A stretch of DNA of 36,796 nt from an uncultured Rhodospirillales bacterium (GCA_903823665.1 CAIJTR010000021.1:1-36796), one strand, 5' to 3'; shown: positions 25,089 to 34,580, numbered from the stretch's first letter. The notes: generated by a model from the letters alone, not told the origin. Program-made: numbers and translations.

Positions 25089-26357
25089 TCACATTACAAA
25101 GAACGCCGTTGTCGCTAAGGCCATTGCGGCGGTGGCGAGCCAGCCGACCAACACCAGCCAGCGCCCGATCACCAGCTTGCCCATGATCGCCCTGTTTGTT
25201 GCCACGATCAGCATCAGCGCCATCAAGGGGGCCGCCAGCACGCCGTTCAGCACGGCACTCCAGTACAGCGCCTTGATTGGGTCTATACCTGTGAAGTTCA
25301 GTGCGAGTCCGATGAGCGTGGCAGCAGCGATGGTGCCGTAGAAGCCACGCGCGCGACCGAGCTTCTCACCCAATCCCTCGTTCCAACCCGCGGTCTCGGC
25401 CAACGCGTAGGCGCAAGAACCCGCCAGTACCGGCACCGCGAGCAAACCTGTGCCGATGATTCCACTTGCGAACAGCACGAAGGTGAAGGGGCCGGCAATC
25501 GGCCGCAGCGCCTCGGCGGCCTGGCCGGCTGTTTGGATGTTCGTCTGTCCTGAGGCGTGCAGGGTGGCGGCGGTGGCGATGATGATGAACAGCGCGATCA
25601 GGTTGGAATACCCCATGCCAACCCAGGTATCGATGTTGATCCGGTGCAGTTCGCTGCCTGCATTGGCGAGTTGTTGCAACGGGGGCAGATGGCGTTCGGT
25701 CTGCTCCTCCACCTCCTGTGCCGCCTGCCAGAAGAACAGATAAGGGCTGATGGTGGTGCCCAGAATGGCCACCAGCAGCTCCGCGTGATCCGAATCCAGG
25801 AGCAGGTTCGGCACGAATATGTCGCGAAGTGTGGCAATCCACGGCACCTGCACGGCCAGCACCACGCCCACATAGGCGAACAATGACATGGTGAGCCATT
25901 TCATAATCGAGGCGTATCGCCGGTAGCTGATCCAAATTTCGGCACTGATACAAACCATTGCAAACGCCACCGTGTAGAGCGGTGCCGGACCACCGATCAG
26001 CAGTTGCAGCGCCTCGGCCATCGCGCCCAGATCGGCCCCGAGATTGGCAATGTTGGCGATCATCAGAATCAACACGGCAAACCGCAGCACCCATGGCGAG
26101 TAATGCAGGCTGAGATTGCGTGCGATGCCCTTGCCGGTCACAGCGCCAATGCGGGCTGCGATCACCTGGGTTACTGCCATCAGCGGCCAGCTGAACAGCA
26201 TGACCCAGGCCATCGAGGTGCCGAACTGTGCGCCAGCCTGACTGTAGGTGGCAATGCCGCTGGGGTCGTCATCGGCGGCACCGGTGATCAAGCCGGGTCC
26301 GAGAGATGCGAGCAGGCTGGTGCGCCTGGATTGTCTTGGTTCGCGTTCGTCGCTCAT
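25089..26357 (-). CDS. Nramp-related divalent metal transporter
   Basis: This 422-residue inner-membrane protein has about eleven membrane segments and the Nramp fold. The first segment carries GAADDDPSGIATYSQAG in place of the canonical DPGN site. The sixth reads TTISPYLFFWQAAQE, where classical Nramps have a Met-Pro-His motif. It therefore belongs to an Nramp-related branch, and loss of the Met ligand suggests a cation preference other than Mn/Fe, possibly Mg. That is inference. The ATG at 26357 is preferred, with AAAGG nearby, over an open frame 24 codons longer. It is divergent from the aldolase operon across 86 bases, so the two may share control. Confidence 0.8.
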   Translation of the reverse strand: MSDEREPRQSRRTSLLASLGPGLITGAADDDPSGIATYSQAGAQFGTSMAWVMLFSWPLMAVTQVIAARIGAVTGKGIARNLSLHYSPWVLRFAVLILMIANIANLGADLGAMAEALQLLIGGPAPLYTVAFAMVCISAEIWISYRRYASIMKWLTMSLFAYVGVVLAVQVPWIATLRDIFVPNLLLDSDHAELLVAILGTTISPYLFFWQAAQEVEEQTERHLPPLQQLANAGSELHRINIDTWVGMGYSNLIALFIIIATAATLHASGQTNIQTAGQAAEALRPIAGPFTFVLFASGIIGTGLLAVPVLAGSCAYALAETAGWNEGLGEKLGRARGFYGTIAAATLIGLALNFTGIDPIKALYWSAVLNGVLAAPLMALMLIVATNRAIMGKLVIGRWLVLVGWLATAAMALATTAFFVM

Positions 26358-26443
26358 TCGGCATGCCTTTTGCAGTCGCAAGCGCTTGACGAAGGCCATA
26401 CACGAGGCCGAACATCTTGCACTCATCAATTCTGGAGCCTGCC

Positions 26444-27223
26444 ATGAACGTCTCCGTTCAAAATCCGCAAGCCGCCGGCATCAGTGCCGAGGAATGGGCC
26501 ATTCGCTGCGATCTGGCGGCACTCTATCGCCTGGTTGCGCATTTCCGGATGACAGACTTCATCTACACCCATATCAGCGCGCGCCTGCCGGGGCCGGAGC
26601 ATCACTTCCTGATCAACCAGTACGGCGTGATGTTCCATGAGATGAAGGCGAGCGATCTCGTGAAGATCGACCTCGACGGCAACATCATCGGTGACGACAA
26701 TAAATCCCGCCGGGTGAATGCGGCTGGGTTTTGCATCCACTCCGCCATTCACATGGCGCGGCAGGATTTGATGTGCGTGGTCCACACCCACACGGCAGCC
26801 GGTATGGCGGTGGCCGCTCAGAAGAGCGGCCTGCTGCCGATTTCGCAGCACGCACTGAAATTTTACGGCCATCTCGCCTATCACGGCTATGAAGGCATCG
26901 CCCTTGACCTCGATGAGCGGGACCGCTTGGTGGCCGATCTGGGAATGCACAAGGCGATGATCCTGGCCAATCACGGCCTGCTGGTCGCTGGCCGCACCAT
27001 CCCTGAGGCGTTCAACAACATCTACTACCTTGAGCGTGCATGTCAGGCGCAGGTGGCGGCAATGTCTGGCGGGGCCGAGCTGATCCTCCCGCCGGAAGAA
27101 GTGCGCCTGCACACTGCCGCCCAGTTCAATCAGCCGGGTGAGGGCGGGCTTGAGCACTATGAATGGGCATGGGGCTCGGCGCTGCGTTTGATTGAGAACG
27201 ACAAGCCGGATTACCGCGCCTGA
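26444..27223 (+). CDS. Class II aldolase/adducin family protein
   Basis: This 259-residue protein has the zinc site of class II aldolases (FucA/AraD family), with H114-T-H116 and a distal His in ANHGLLVAG (H177). The substrate-loop block THISARLPG is at about residues 42-50. Such enzymes cleave phosphorylated or free hydroxy-carbonyl compounds to an aldehyde, or act as decarboxylases or epimerases. GGAG before the ATG at 26444 fixes the start. The gene opens an operon with two oligopeptide-type ABC ATPases and an iron alcohol dehydrogenase. A plausible scheme is that the aldolase makes an aldehyde that the dehydrogenase reduces, as FucA and FucO do. The actual substrate is unknown. Confidence 0.8.
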   Translation: MNVSVQNPQAAGISAEEWAIRCDLAALYRLVAHFRMTDFIYTHISARLPGPEHHFLINQYGVMFHEMKASDLVKIDLDGNIIGDDNKSRRVNAAGFCIHSAIHMARQDLMCVVHTHTAAGMAVAAQKSGLLPISQHALKFYGHLAYHGYEGIALDLDERDRLVADLGMHKAMILANHGLLVAGRTIPEAFNNIYYLERACQAQVAAMSGGAELILPPEEVRLHTAAQFNQPGEGGLEHYEWAWGSALRLIENDKPDYRA

Positions 27224-28212
27224 GCCAGCTTCTAAGTATCGAGGGCCTGCGCACGGTGTTCTCCGTGTCGCAGGGGCAGATTGCTGCGGTTGATGGCGTG
27301 TCGCTGTCGGTGCCGCGTGGCAAGACCCTCGGTATCGTAGGCGAAAGCGGCTGCGGCAAATCGATGCTGTCGCTTTCGATCATGCGCCTCGTGCCGCGCC
27401 CTGGCCTTATCGCCGAGGGACGCGTGATGTTCGACGGGCAGAACTTGCTCAATCTTTCGTCAGATGAGATGCGCGCCATTCGCGGCAAGCGCATCGGCAT
27501 GATCTTTCAAGAACCGATGACGAGCCTCAACCCATCCTATTCGGTGGGGGACCAGATTATCGAGGCCATCGCGGCGCATGAGAAAACCGCCAGCAAGGCC
27601 GATCTGCGCGCGCGTGCCATCGCAGCACTCGATCGGGTTCGCATTCCCGCCGCCGCCCGCAGGCTGGACGAGTATCCTCACCAGATGTCCGGCGGAATGC
27701 GCCAGCGCGTGATGATTGCCATGGCGCTGTCCTGCAATCCCGATCTTTTGATTGCCGATGAACCGACAACGGCGCTCGATGTCACCGTGCAGGCGCAGAT
27801 CCTCGACCTCTTGCGCGATCTGCAACAGCAATCCGGCATGGCGATCATTCTCATCACCCATGATCTCGGCGTGGTGGCGGAAATGGCTGATGAGGTGGCG
27901 GTGATGTATGCAGGGCGGGTGGTCGAGCGTGCCTCAGGGACCAATATTTTCGATGATCCGCAGCACCCCTACACGCTTGGCTTGCTCGGCAGCATTCCAA
28001 AGCTCGATGAGCAGCGCAGTCGTTTGCTTGCGATTGAGGGGGCAGTGCCGCCCGCCTTCGCATTGCCCAGCGGCTGCCGCTTCCATCCGAGATGTGTGTT
28101 CGCGACCCCTGGCTGTGCCTCGGGTGAGGTGGCGCTGCGCGAGGTCAGCCCCGCACATGACGTGGCCTGCATCCACGCGCCGGTCGAAGCCATGATGGAG
28201 CGCGTGGCATGA
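27220..28212 (+). CDS. Oligopeptide/dipeptide-type ABC transporter ATP-binding protein (OppD/DppD)
   Basis: This protein of about 330 residues is an ATPase of a peptide-type importer. Walker A is GESGCGKS (41-48), the signature is MSGGMRQR (156-163) and Walker B is LLIADEP (176-182). The C-terminal Cys-rich tail [14 protein letters not shown] is typical of the OppD/DppD group. The first strand [11 protein letters not shown] lies upstream of the first GTG (27256). The frame back to its previous stop holds no ATG, GTG or TTG. A CTG at 27220, overlapping the aldolase stop as CTGA, gives the expected N-terminus and is proposed as the start. No permease or binding-protein gene is nearby, so it must serve components encoded elsewhere. 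Confidence 0.8.
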   Translation: MSQLLSIEGLRTVFSVSQGQIAAVDGVSLSVPRGKTLGIVGESGCGKSMLSLSIMRLVPRPGLIAEGRVMFDGQNLLNLSSDEMRAIRGKRIGMIFQEPMTSLNPSYSVGDQIIEAIAAHEKTASKADLRARAIAALDRVRIPAAARRLDEYPHQMSGGMRQRVMIAMALSCNPDLLIADEPTTALDVTVQAQILDLLRDLQQQSGMAIILITHDLGVVAEMADEVAVMYAGRVVERASGTNIFDDPQHPYTLGLLGSIPKLDEQRSRLLAIEGAVPPAFALPSGCRFHPRCVFATPGCASGEVALREVSPAHDVACIHAPVEAMMERVA

Positions 28213-29291
28213 GTGGCCATCTGCTGGAGGTCGAAGGCCTCGCCAAGCATTACCCGGTGCGCAAGGGCCTGCTCATCCCCAAGACCATCGGCACGGTGAA
28301 AGCCGTCGATGGCGTGTCGTTCCATCTCGATCGTGGCGAAACGCTGGCGCTGGTGGGCGAGAGCGGTTGCGGCAAATCCACCACCGCGCGCCTCGTGCTG
28401 AAGCTGATCGACCCGTCACAGGGCAGCGTCCGGTTCGAGGGCGTGGACATCACCGACATGCACGGCACCCCGCTTCGCCAGCTGCGGCGACGGATGCAGA
28501 TTGTGTTCCAAGACCCGTTCGCCTCGCTCAATCCGCGCATGAATGTGGGCGACATTCTGGCCGAGCCGTTGATTGTCCACGGCATCGGCGATGCCGCGAG
28601 CAGGCAGGCACGGGTGGCGGAATTGCTCGGTTTGGTGGGTCTCGCACCTTATCACGCCGCCCGCTTCCCGCATGAGTTCAGCGGCGGCCAGCGGCAGCGC
28701 ATCGGCATTGCCCGGGCCTTGGCGGTGGAGCCGAGGCTGGTGGTGTGCGACGAGCCGGTGTCAGCCCTCGATGTGTCGATCCAGGCGCAGGTGGTCAATC
28801 TGCTGAAGGATCTGCAGGCCCGGCTTGGCCTGTCCTATCTGTTCATCGCGCATGATCTGGCGGTGGTGAAGCACATGGCGGACCGGGTGGCGGTGATGTA
28901 TCTCGGCCGCATCGTGGAGATTGCGGCCAAGGACGCGCTGTTCGCAGCGCCGATGCACCCCTACACGCGCACGCTGCTGGCGGCGATCCCAAGGCCCGAT
29001 CCGCATCGCAAACTGGCCCGCACAGTGCCGGGCGGCGACATGCCAAGCCCGCTCAACCCGCCCACCGGCTGCCACTTCCACACCCGTTGCAGCTTCGCCA
29101 CCGATGCCTGCCGCAGTGAGACTCCGACACTGCGGGAGGTTGTGCCGGGCCATCGCGTCGCCTGCCATCATGCCGAGACTTTGCCGCCATATTCCGCGGC
29201 GGAGGGCGTTCATGCGGCCACCCCGGTGGCGGCTCGGCGGCTCGCATTGTATGCGGAGCGACGCGCAAAGGCTGAAGCCGTCGCTGGCTGA
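28209..29291 (+). CDS. Oligopeptide/dipeptide-type ABC transporter ATP-binding protein (OppF/DppF)
   Basis: This 360-residue protein is the usual partner of the preceding ATPase. Walker A is GESGCGKS (50-57), the signature is [13 protein letters not shown] and Walker B is [12 protein letters not shown]. The C-terminal peptide-importer tail is [15 protein letters not shown] further extension of about 45 Ala-rich residues ends the protein and is not part of the family core. The ATG overlaps the upstream stop as ATGA. The substrate carried by the importer is not readable here; the neighbouring aldolase and dehydrogenase suggest a small organic compound rather than a peptide (inference). Confidence 0.87.
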   Translation: MSGHLLEVEGLAKHYPVRKGLLIPKTIGTVKAVDGVSFHLDRGETLALVGESGCGKSTTARLVLKLIDPSQGSVRFEGVDITDMHGTPLRQLRRRMQIVFQDPFASLNPRMNVGDILAEPLIVHGIGDAASRQARVAELLGLVGLAPYHAARFPHEFSGGQRQRIGIARALAVEPRLVVCDEPVSALDVSIQAQVVNLLKDLQARLGLSYLFIAHDLAVVKHMADRVAVMYLGRIVEIAAKDALFAAPMHPYTRTLLAAIPRPDPHRKLARTVPGGDMPSPLNPPTGCHFHTRCSFATDACRSETPTLREVVPGHRVACHHAETLPPYSAAEGVHAATPVAARRLALYAERRAKAEAVAG

Positions 29292-29314
29292 ACGCAAGAA
29301 AATAAGGAAACGCC

Positions 29315-30484
29315 ATGGCCACCCAGTATGTCTCGCCCCGCTTCATGCTGGTTGGTCCCGGCTGCGTGGGCCAGTTGGCGGACGTGCTCATCAAGTTCGG
29401 CCTGCACAAGCCGTTGATTGTAACAGACCCGTTCATGGTCCGCTCCGGCCTGCTCGCCCGCTGCACCGGCCCGCTGGAAGCCGCCGGCATCACCGCCGAT
29501 GTGTTCAGCGATACCATTCCCGAACCCACCGACACCGTGGTGTACGCGGGTGTGGAGGTGCTGAACGAAGGCGAGTATGACTGCCTGATCGGCTTCGGCG
29601 GTGGCAGCCCGATCGACACCGCCAAGGCAATGGCCATTCTCGCCCCCGGCACGTCCAACATCCGTGCGCTCAAAGTTCCCTATCAGGCGGACCGCGCGGC
29701 TCTGCCGGTAATCGCCATTCCCACCACCGCCGGCACCGGCTCGGAGGCCACGCGCTTCACCGTCATCACCGACAGCGCGCGTGACGAGAAAATGCTGATC
29801 GCCGGCATGGGCTGCCTGCCGCTGGCCGCGATCGTTGATTACGAGCTCACCTTTTCCGTCCCGCCGCGCATCACCGCCGATACAGGGGTGGACAGCCTAA
29901 CGCACGCGCTGGAGGCCTATGTCTCCATCCGTGCCAACCCGTTCAGTGACGCGCTGGCCGTCTCAGCGATGCGGCTGATCGGGGCCAATCTGCGCACCGC
30001 ATTCCACGAGCCCACCAATGCAGCAGCCCGTGAGGCAATGATGATCGGGGCAACCCAGGCGGGCATCGCCTTCACCAATTCCTCGGTGGCGCTGGTGCAT
30101 GGCATGAGCCGGCCGATCGGGGCGCATTTCCATGTCCCGCACGGGCTTTCCAATGCCATGCTGTTGCCTGCCATCACGCGGTTTGGGCTGGAAGCCTCCC
30201 CTGTGCGCTACGCCAGCGCCGCGCGCTTCATCGGCTTTGCCGCGGAATCGGACAGTGACGCCCTGGCCTGCGCTAAGCTCGCCGAGGGCCTGGATGCGCT
30301 CAACACTGAACTCGGCGTCCCTAGCCCGAAGCAGCATGGCATTGATGCGTCGGTATGGGAGGAAAAGCTGCCGGTGATGGCTGCTCAGGCACTCGCATCA
30401 GGCAGCCCTGCGAACAATCCACGTGTCCCCAGTGCTGAGGAAATCGTGGCCCTTTACCGGGTGATCTTCAACGCCAACAGCTAA
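29315..30484 (+). CDS. Iron-containing alcohol dehydrogenase
   Basis: This 389-residue NAD(P)-dependent enzyme of the group III alcohol dehydrogenase family has the metal ligands D193, H197, H262 and H276 in the standard contexts (GVDSLTHALEAYVS and LVHGMSRPIGAHFHVPHG). The nucleotide-binding GFGGGSPIDTAKA is at about residues 93-105, and the PTTAGTGSEAT block is intact. AAGGAAA seven bases before the ATG is a good ribosome binding site. It lies 23 bases after the second ABC ATPase and is the last gene of the operon. It probably reduces or oxidises an aldehyde/alcohol linked to the aldolase reaction. It ends nine bases from the convergent EAL gene with no clear terminator. Confidence 0.9.
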   Translation: MATQYVSPRFMLVGPGCVGQLADVLIKFGLHKPLIVTDPFMVRSGLLARCTGPLEAAGITADVFSDTIPEPTDTVVYAGVEVLNEGEYDCLIGFGGGSPIDTAKAMAILAPGTSNIRALKVPYQADRAALPVIAIPTTAGTGSEATRFTVITDSARDEKMLIAGMGCLPLAAIVDYELTFSVPPRITADTGVDSLTHALEAYVSIRANPFSDALAVSAMRLIGANLRTAFHEPTNAAAREAMMIGATQAGIAFTNSSVALVHGMSRPIGAHFHVPHGLSNAMLLPAITRFGLEASPVRYASAARFIGFAAESDSDALACAKLAEGLDALNTELGVPSPKQHGIDASVWEEKLPVMAAQALASGSPANNPRVPSAEEIVALYRVIFNANS

Positions 30485-30493
30485 CCCAGGCCA

Positions 30494-31675
30494 TTACAAA
30501 GGTGTTTGCAGCCGCGAGCACCAATCATGGTACCAGATGGGCACCGCCGCCGCGGGCAGTGGGCGGGCAACCAGGAAGCCCTGCGCCTCATGCACGCCGA
30601 GTTTGTGCATCCGGTCCCAAATCTCACGGTCCTCGACGCCCTCTGCAATCACGGTCAACCCAGCGTCAAGTGCCCCTTTGATGGTGCGCGTGAGGAAGGC
30701 TGCCGCTTGCGGATTGGTCGGGCTGTCCTGCACCAGATCCTTGTCGAGCTTGAGGGCCGTGAATGCGAGATCGAGCAGCGCGCTGTGATCACGCAGGGCA
30801 GGGCCCACATCGTCAATCGCCAGCCCATACCCCATGTCGCGCAGCGTGGCGATGGCGTGGCTCAAGCGTTTGATTTCTGAAACCGGGCGGCTCTCGGTCA
30901 GCTCGATCACCACGCGGTCTGCCGGCAATCCGGCCTCCTTGCGGCGATTCTCCAGCGAGGTCAGCGCCTCGGGAATCAGCAGCACGTCGAGCGGGAAGTT
31001 CAGCGCCATCGTCAGTCCGAAACTGCCGAGCTTGCCGGCACTCCAATCCTCAAACGCGCTGGTGATCACAGCCTCGGTGAGCGGCCAGGCAAGGCCCGCA
31101 TCCTCAAGCTGCGGAATGAAAAGATCAGGCTGCAACACGCCGAATTGCGGATGCTCAAGCCGCGCCAGAACCTCAAGCCCCACCGGAGCGCCTGTTTCCA
31201 GCCGCACGATGGGCTGATAGCGGGTTTGAATGCGGGTATTGGCCAGTGCCGATTTCAACTCGGTCAGGCTTGGCGAATGCAGCGGATGGCCAATGGCCGC
31301 CGGTTGCGGCATCAGCACACGTTGCAACCAGCCGGTGGTGGGAGCCGACACAAATGTCATGGCACGCGCACAGGGATGATCCGGCAGCGGGTTCGGCTCG
31401 CCCAGCACCACCAGAGCAATGCCGTCGCGCCGTCCCGCCGTCATGTCGATCAGTTCAGACAGCAGGTCTCCGGCACATTGCGGTTGCAGCAGCAGGTGAG
31501 AAACCGGCGGAAAACCGCCTGCCAGCAGGCTCATCGCCTCCTGCGGTGAGTGCGCGGAATGAATGGGGCCGAGGCCGAGTTCATCGGCCTGCTCGCAGGT
31601 CGCGCGTTCCCAAGCCGGGCTTGCACTGAGCAGCACGATGTTTAGCGGCAGGGCACTTTGCTGGGCCTGATACAT
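30494..31675 (-). CDS. EAL-domain protein (cyclic-di-GMP phosphodiesterase family)
   Basis: This 393-residue protein has an N-terminal region (about 10-120) shaped like a response-regulator receiver but without the phosphoacceptor context, and an EAL domain (about 137-380). Key residues are present: E168 in EVL (for EAL), N226, E258, D288-D289, K309, E345 and Q365. Metal and catalytic positions are thus kept, so hydrolysis of cyclic-di-GMP is plausible. Loop 6, normally DDFGTGYSSL, reads DDVGPALRDHSAL, so activity or dimer control may be altered. There is no membrane segment or GGDEF domain. AAAGG lies close to the ATG. It is preceded by a 174-base non-coding stretch. Confidence 0.85.
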   Translation of the reverse strand: MYQAQQSALPLNIVLLSASPAWERATCEQADELGLGPIHSAHSPQEAMSLLAGGFPPVSHLLLQPQCAGDLLSELIDMTAGRRDGIALVVLGEPNPLPDHPCARAMTFVSAPTTGWLQRVLMPQPAAIGHPLHSPSLTELKSALANTRIQTRYQPIVRLETGAPVGLEVLARLEHPQFGVLQPDLFIPQLEDAGLAWPLTEAVITSAFEDWSAGKLGSFGLTMALNFPLDVLLIPEALTSLENRRKEAGLPADRVVIELTESRPVSEIKRLSHAIATLRDMGYGLAIDDVGPALRDHSALLDLAFTALKLDKDLVQDSPTNPQAAAFLTRTIKGALDAGLTVIAEGVEDREIWDRMHKLGVHEAQGFLVARPLPAAAVPIWYHDWCSRLQTPL

Positions 31676-31849
31676 CGACCTTTCTTATGCTCACTTGGGA
31701 CATTGACCTGCCCACATGGGGTGCAAGGATTGTCCCGTCATCATCCAAATATCACAAAACGGTGATCAGCGTCACGAACCAGGTCGTGCCAAGGCGCAAC
31801 TACCTCATTCCACACGAAAAACCCATTCGCCTTACTTCGTTAATATCTG

Positions 31850-31880
31850 AAAAAAAATGTCGAACAAAGTCTAATTTTGT
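31850..31880 (-). terminator. Candidate terminator after secF
   Basis: On the minus strand a short stem (acaaa / tttgt) is followed by gacat and eight T residues, about 25-55 bases past the secF stop. The stem is weak but the T-run is clear. The rest of the 31676-31904 gap is AT-rich, with no gene visible. Confidence 0.45.
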
Positions 31881-31904
31881 CAATTAAGGTTGACGACGGC
31901 TTCA

Positions 31905-32855
31905 CTATCCTTTTGCGGGGCTCGCAGTCGGAGCGACCGTATCCCGCCGCAGCCGCTTCTCACCCAGGAACAACAGAATCGGCGCTGCGATGAAAATCGA
32001 TGATGACGTGCCGACAACGATACCAAACAGCATCACCCATGCAAAACCGGACAGCGCGCTGCCACCAAAAAGTGCGAGTGGGAGTGCCGCCAAAAATAGC
32101 GTCATCGACGTGCCAAGCGTGCGGTTCAGCGTCTCATTGATCGACAAATCAATCAGTTGGCGCAACGGCATGGTTTTGTATTTGCGTAGATTCTCGCGCA
32201 TGCGGTCATACACCACCACCTTGTCGTTGGTGGAGTAGCCGATGACCGTCAGAATCGCGCCCACCATCACCAGATCAAAATCGAACCGCGTGAGGGCCAG
32301 AAAGCCGATCGCTTTGGTTACGTCCAGGATCAGCGTCACCACCGCACCCACCGCGAACTGCCACTCGAAGCGGAACCAGATATAGACCAAAATCATCAAC
32401 AGGCTGAGGCCCAGGGCCAACATGCCGTCCTGAAACAGTTCGGCCGACACGGAAGCACCCACAGCATCGGTCCGCTCGATTCGGCTGCCGGGCTGCGCCT
32501 TTTCCACCGCCTCACGCACTTTCGTCACAACCTGCTGGGTGCCGGCCTCCGTCGGCTGAGCCTCCAGGCGGATTGCCACCTGATCAGGCGCGCCGAACCG
32601 CTGCACGCCGGGCTCGTGCAGCCCGGCAGTGGCCAGGGCTGCACGGATGGCGTTGAAATCGGCTGGGGCTGGCGTGTGAATTTCCATCACGATGCCGCCC
32701 TTGAAGTCGATGCCAAGGTTCAGGCCCGGATAGAAGAACAGGATCACCGAGGCGATGGACAGCACGGCCGACACGATCAGGCCCGCGAACCGGCCCTTCA
32801 TGAACTGAAAGCTGGTGCCGTCCTTGACGAGGCGCAGGCGGGGTTTGATGAGCAT
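31905..32855 (-). CDS. secF: Protein translocase subunit SecF
   Basis: This 316-residue inner-membrane protein has six membrane segments and one periplasmic domain between the first two. It works with SecD to pull proteins through SecYEG using the proton gradient. The family signature is ILTVIGYSTNDKVVVYDRMRE. GLNLGIDFKGG marks the first periplasmic strand. An AGGA site overlapping the secD stop lies just before the ATG, so the two genes are coupled with nine bases between them. A candidate terminator follows. Confidence 0.95.
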   Translation of the reverse strand: MLIKPRLRLVKDGTSFQFMKGRFAGLIVSAVLSIASVILFFYPGLNLGIDFKGGIVMEIHTPAPADFNAIRAALATAGLHEPGVQRFGAPDQVAIRLEAQPTEAGTQQVVTKVREAVEKAQPGSRIERTDAVGASVSAELFQDGMLALGLSLLMILVYIWFRFEWQFAVGAVVTLILDVTKAIGFLALTRFDFDLVMVGAILTVIGYSTNDKVVVYDRMRENLRKYKTMPLRQLIDLSINETLNRTLGTSMTLFLAALPLALFGGSALSGFAWVMLFGIVVGTSSSIFIAAPILLFLGEKRLRRDTVAPTASPAKG

Positions 32856-32864
32856 GATCGCGTC

Positions 32865-34430
32865 CTAAACCGGCAGAACCTGAGGGCGGCGCTGCGTATA
32901 CCAGCGCACCATGAACAGGCGGGCCACCATGGTGGCGGTGAACATGGAGGTGACGATGCCCACGGTAATCGTCACAGCAAAACCGCGCACCGGTCCGGCC
33001 CCGAAGAAGAACAGCATCACGTGCGCGAGGAAGGCCGTGGCGTTGCTGTCGATGATGGTGGCAAACGCCTTCTTGAATCCGGTTTCCATTGCATTCACCG
33101 GGCTGCGGCCGTTCAGCGACTCCTCACGAATGCGCTCGTTGATGAGGATGTTGGCGTCCACCGCCATGCCCAGCGTGAGCAGAATGCCCGCCATGCCCGG
33201 CAGCGTCAGTGTGGCCTCGAACAACGACAAAATGGCCAGCATCAGCACCAGATTGATCACCAGCGCCAAATTGGCGAACCAGCCGAACAATCCATAGAAC
33301 ACCGCCATATAAACCATCACCAGCACCAGACCCGCTGCCAGCGCGAAGGCACCCGCCTTGATGCTATCGGCTCCGAGCTCCGGCCCCACGCTGCGCTCCT
33401 CCACCACCGTCAGCGGGGCGGGAAGTGCACCGGCGCGCAGCAGCACCGATAGATCCGTGGCCGAGCGTGCATCGAACCGGCCGGAGATCTGCCCGCGCCC
33501 GCCGGTGATCGCCTCGCGGATCACGGGGGCCGAGATCACCTTGTCATCGAGCACGATGGCGAACGGATGGCCCACATTCTTCTGCGACGTTTCGGCAAAG
33601 CGCCTGGTGCCGATGCTGTCGAAGGTGAAGTTCACCACCCACTCACCGGTCTGGTTGTTCTGTCCGGCGCGGGCGTCGGTGAGGTTCGCACCGTCAACCT
33701 CGATGCGCTTGCGCACCGCAATCTTCTGCTGGGCGTTGTCCGTCATCGGCAGGAACTCCACCCCGGGCGGAGGCACCGGGGCAGCGGTGTTGGCCGTCTC
33801 ATCGGTCAGCCGGAACGTCATGCGCGCGGTTTTGCCGAGCAGTTCCTTGATTCGGTTTGGATCTTCAATGCCTGGCAACTGCACCACAATGCGATTGTCG
33901 CCCTGGCGGGAAATGATCGGGTCCACCACGCCGGTCTCGTCTATACGACGCCGGACAATCTCGATCGATTGCTCCACCGCCGCCGTTGCACGCTGCTTGA
34001 GCCCGGCCGGCGACAGCGTGGCCGTGAGCTGCCCGCCGCCGATATCATGGAAATCCAGATCGTTGCCGCCGTTTGCATTCACACCCAGCGGCGTCATCAC
34101 CGCCTGCGCCGCCGCCACCTGAGCCGCATCGTTGACCCGCACCAGCACGCGGTTCTGATCCGGCTGCGGGGTGACGACATAACGGTCGATTTTTGCCCCG
34201 CGCAGCGCCGTGCGCGTCGCATCCGCCAGGCTGTCCAACCGCTCCCGCACCACGGTCGACATATCGACTTCAAGCAACAAATAGCTGCCGCCGCGCAAAT
34301 CGAGGCCCAGATGGATCTGCCGCCACGGCAACCAGCCCGCCGGGGCATTGGTCAAATTGGGGATGCAGAGCAGCGCTCCGAGCAGGCAGGCCCCCAGCAC
34401 GAAAGCTGTCTTGAGGCGGCTGAAATACAT
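32865..34430 (-). CDS. secD: Protein translocase subunit SecD
   Basis: This 521-residue inner-membrane protein is the partner of SecF. The first segment (about residues 9-28) is followed by the GLDLRGGSYLLLEVDM strand. A large periplasmic head (P1) comes next, then five segments with GMAVDANILINERIREE and the EATLTLPGMAGI region. The start is placed at the second of two adjacent ATGs (34433 and 34430), which fits the family N-terminus MYFSRLKTAFVLG. An open frame 31 codons longer crosses a 13-bp tandem repeat and is not credible. yajC, often next to secD, is absent here. The oxidoreductase gene is divergent. Confidence 0.94.
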   Translation of the reverse strand: MYFSRLKTAFVLGACLLGALLCIPNLTNAPAGWLPWRQIHLGLDLRGGSYLLLEVDMSTVVRERLDSLADATRTALRGAKIDRYVVTPQPDQNRVLVRVNDAAQVAAAQAVMTPLGVNANGGNDLDFHDIGGGQLTATLSPAGLKQRATAAVEQSIEIVRRRIDETGVVDPIISRQGDNRIVVQLPGIEDPNRIKELLGKTARMTFRLTDETANTAAPVPPPGVEFLPMTDNAQQKIAVRKRIEVDGANLTDARAGQNNQTGEWVVNFTFDSIGTRRFAETSQKNVGHPFAIVLDDKVISAPVIREAITGGRGQISGRFDARSATDLSVLLRAGALPAPLTVVEERSVGPELGADSIKAGAFALAAGLVLVMVYMAVFYGLFGWFANLALVINLVLMLAILSLFEATLTLPGMAGILLTLGMAVDANILINERIREESLNGRSPVNAMETGFKKAFATIIDSNATAFLAHVMLFFFGAGPVRGFAVTITVGIVTSMFTATMVARLFMVRWYTQRRPQVLPV

Positions 34431-34462
34431 CATCAGACGGGCGAGGCTCCGGGTTTGGCGCA

Positions 34463-34488
34463 GGACTTGGGCGACGGACTTGGGCGAC
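34463..34488. repeat. Tandem 13-bp repeat in the secD/oxidoreductase intergenic region
   Basis: ggacttgggcgac occurs twice without a gap. The unit is not a multiple of three and lies 33-58 bases upstream of the secD start, which supports treating this stretch as non-coding promoter DNA. Confidence 0.7.
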
Positions 34489-34580
34489 GGAGGCGGAGTA
34501 ATGCCGACATCACTCTGCTGGCGCAACCGTTGCCGCTTGTCTCAGGCTAGGCTACGTGCATGCGCTCCGGGAGTTTTGCC

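Noticed and set aside
31676-31904. Possible small gene in the gap between the EAL and secF genes
   Set aside because: Only a short + strand frame (31687-31887) is open. It lacks a ribosome binding site and crosses the candidate secF terminator. The stretch is AT-rich regulatory DNA at most.
34434-34526. Longer secD start
   Set aside because: The extension crosses a 13-bp tandem repeat in the promoter region and lies outside the conserved N-terminus.
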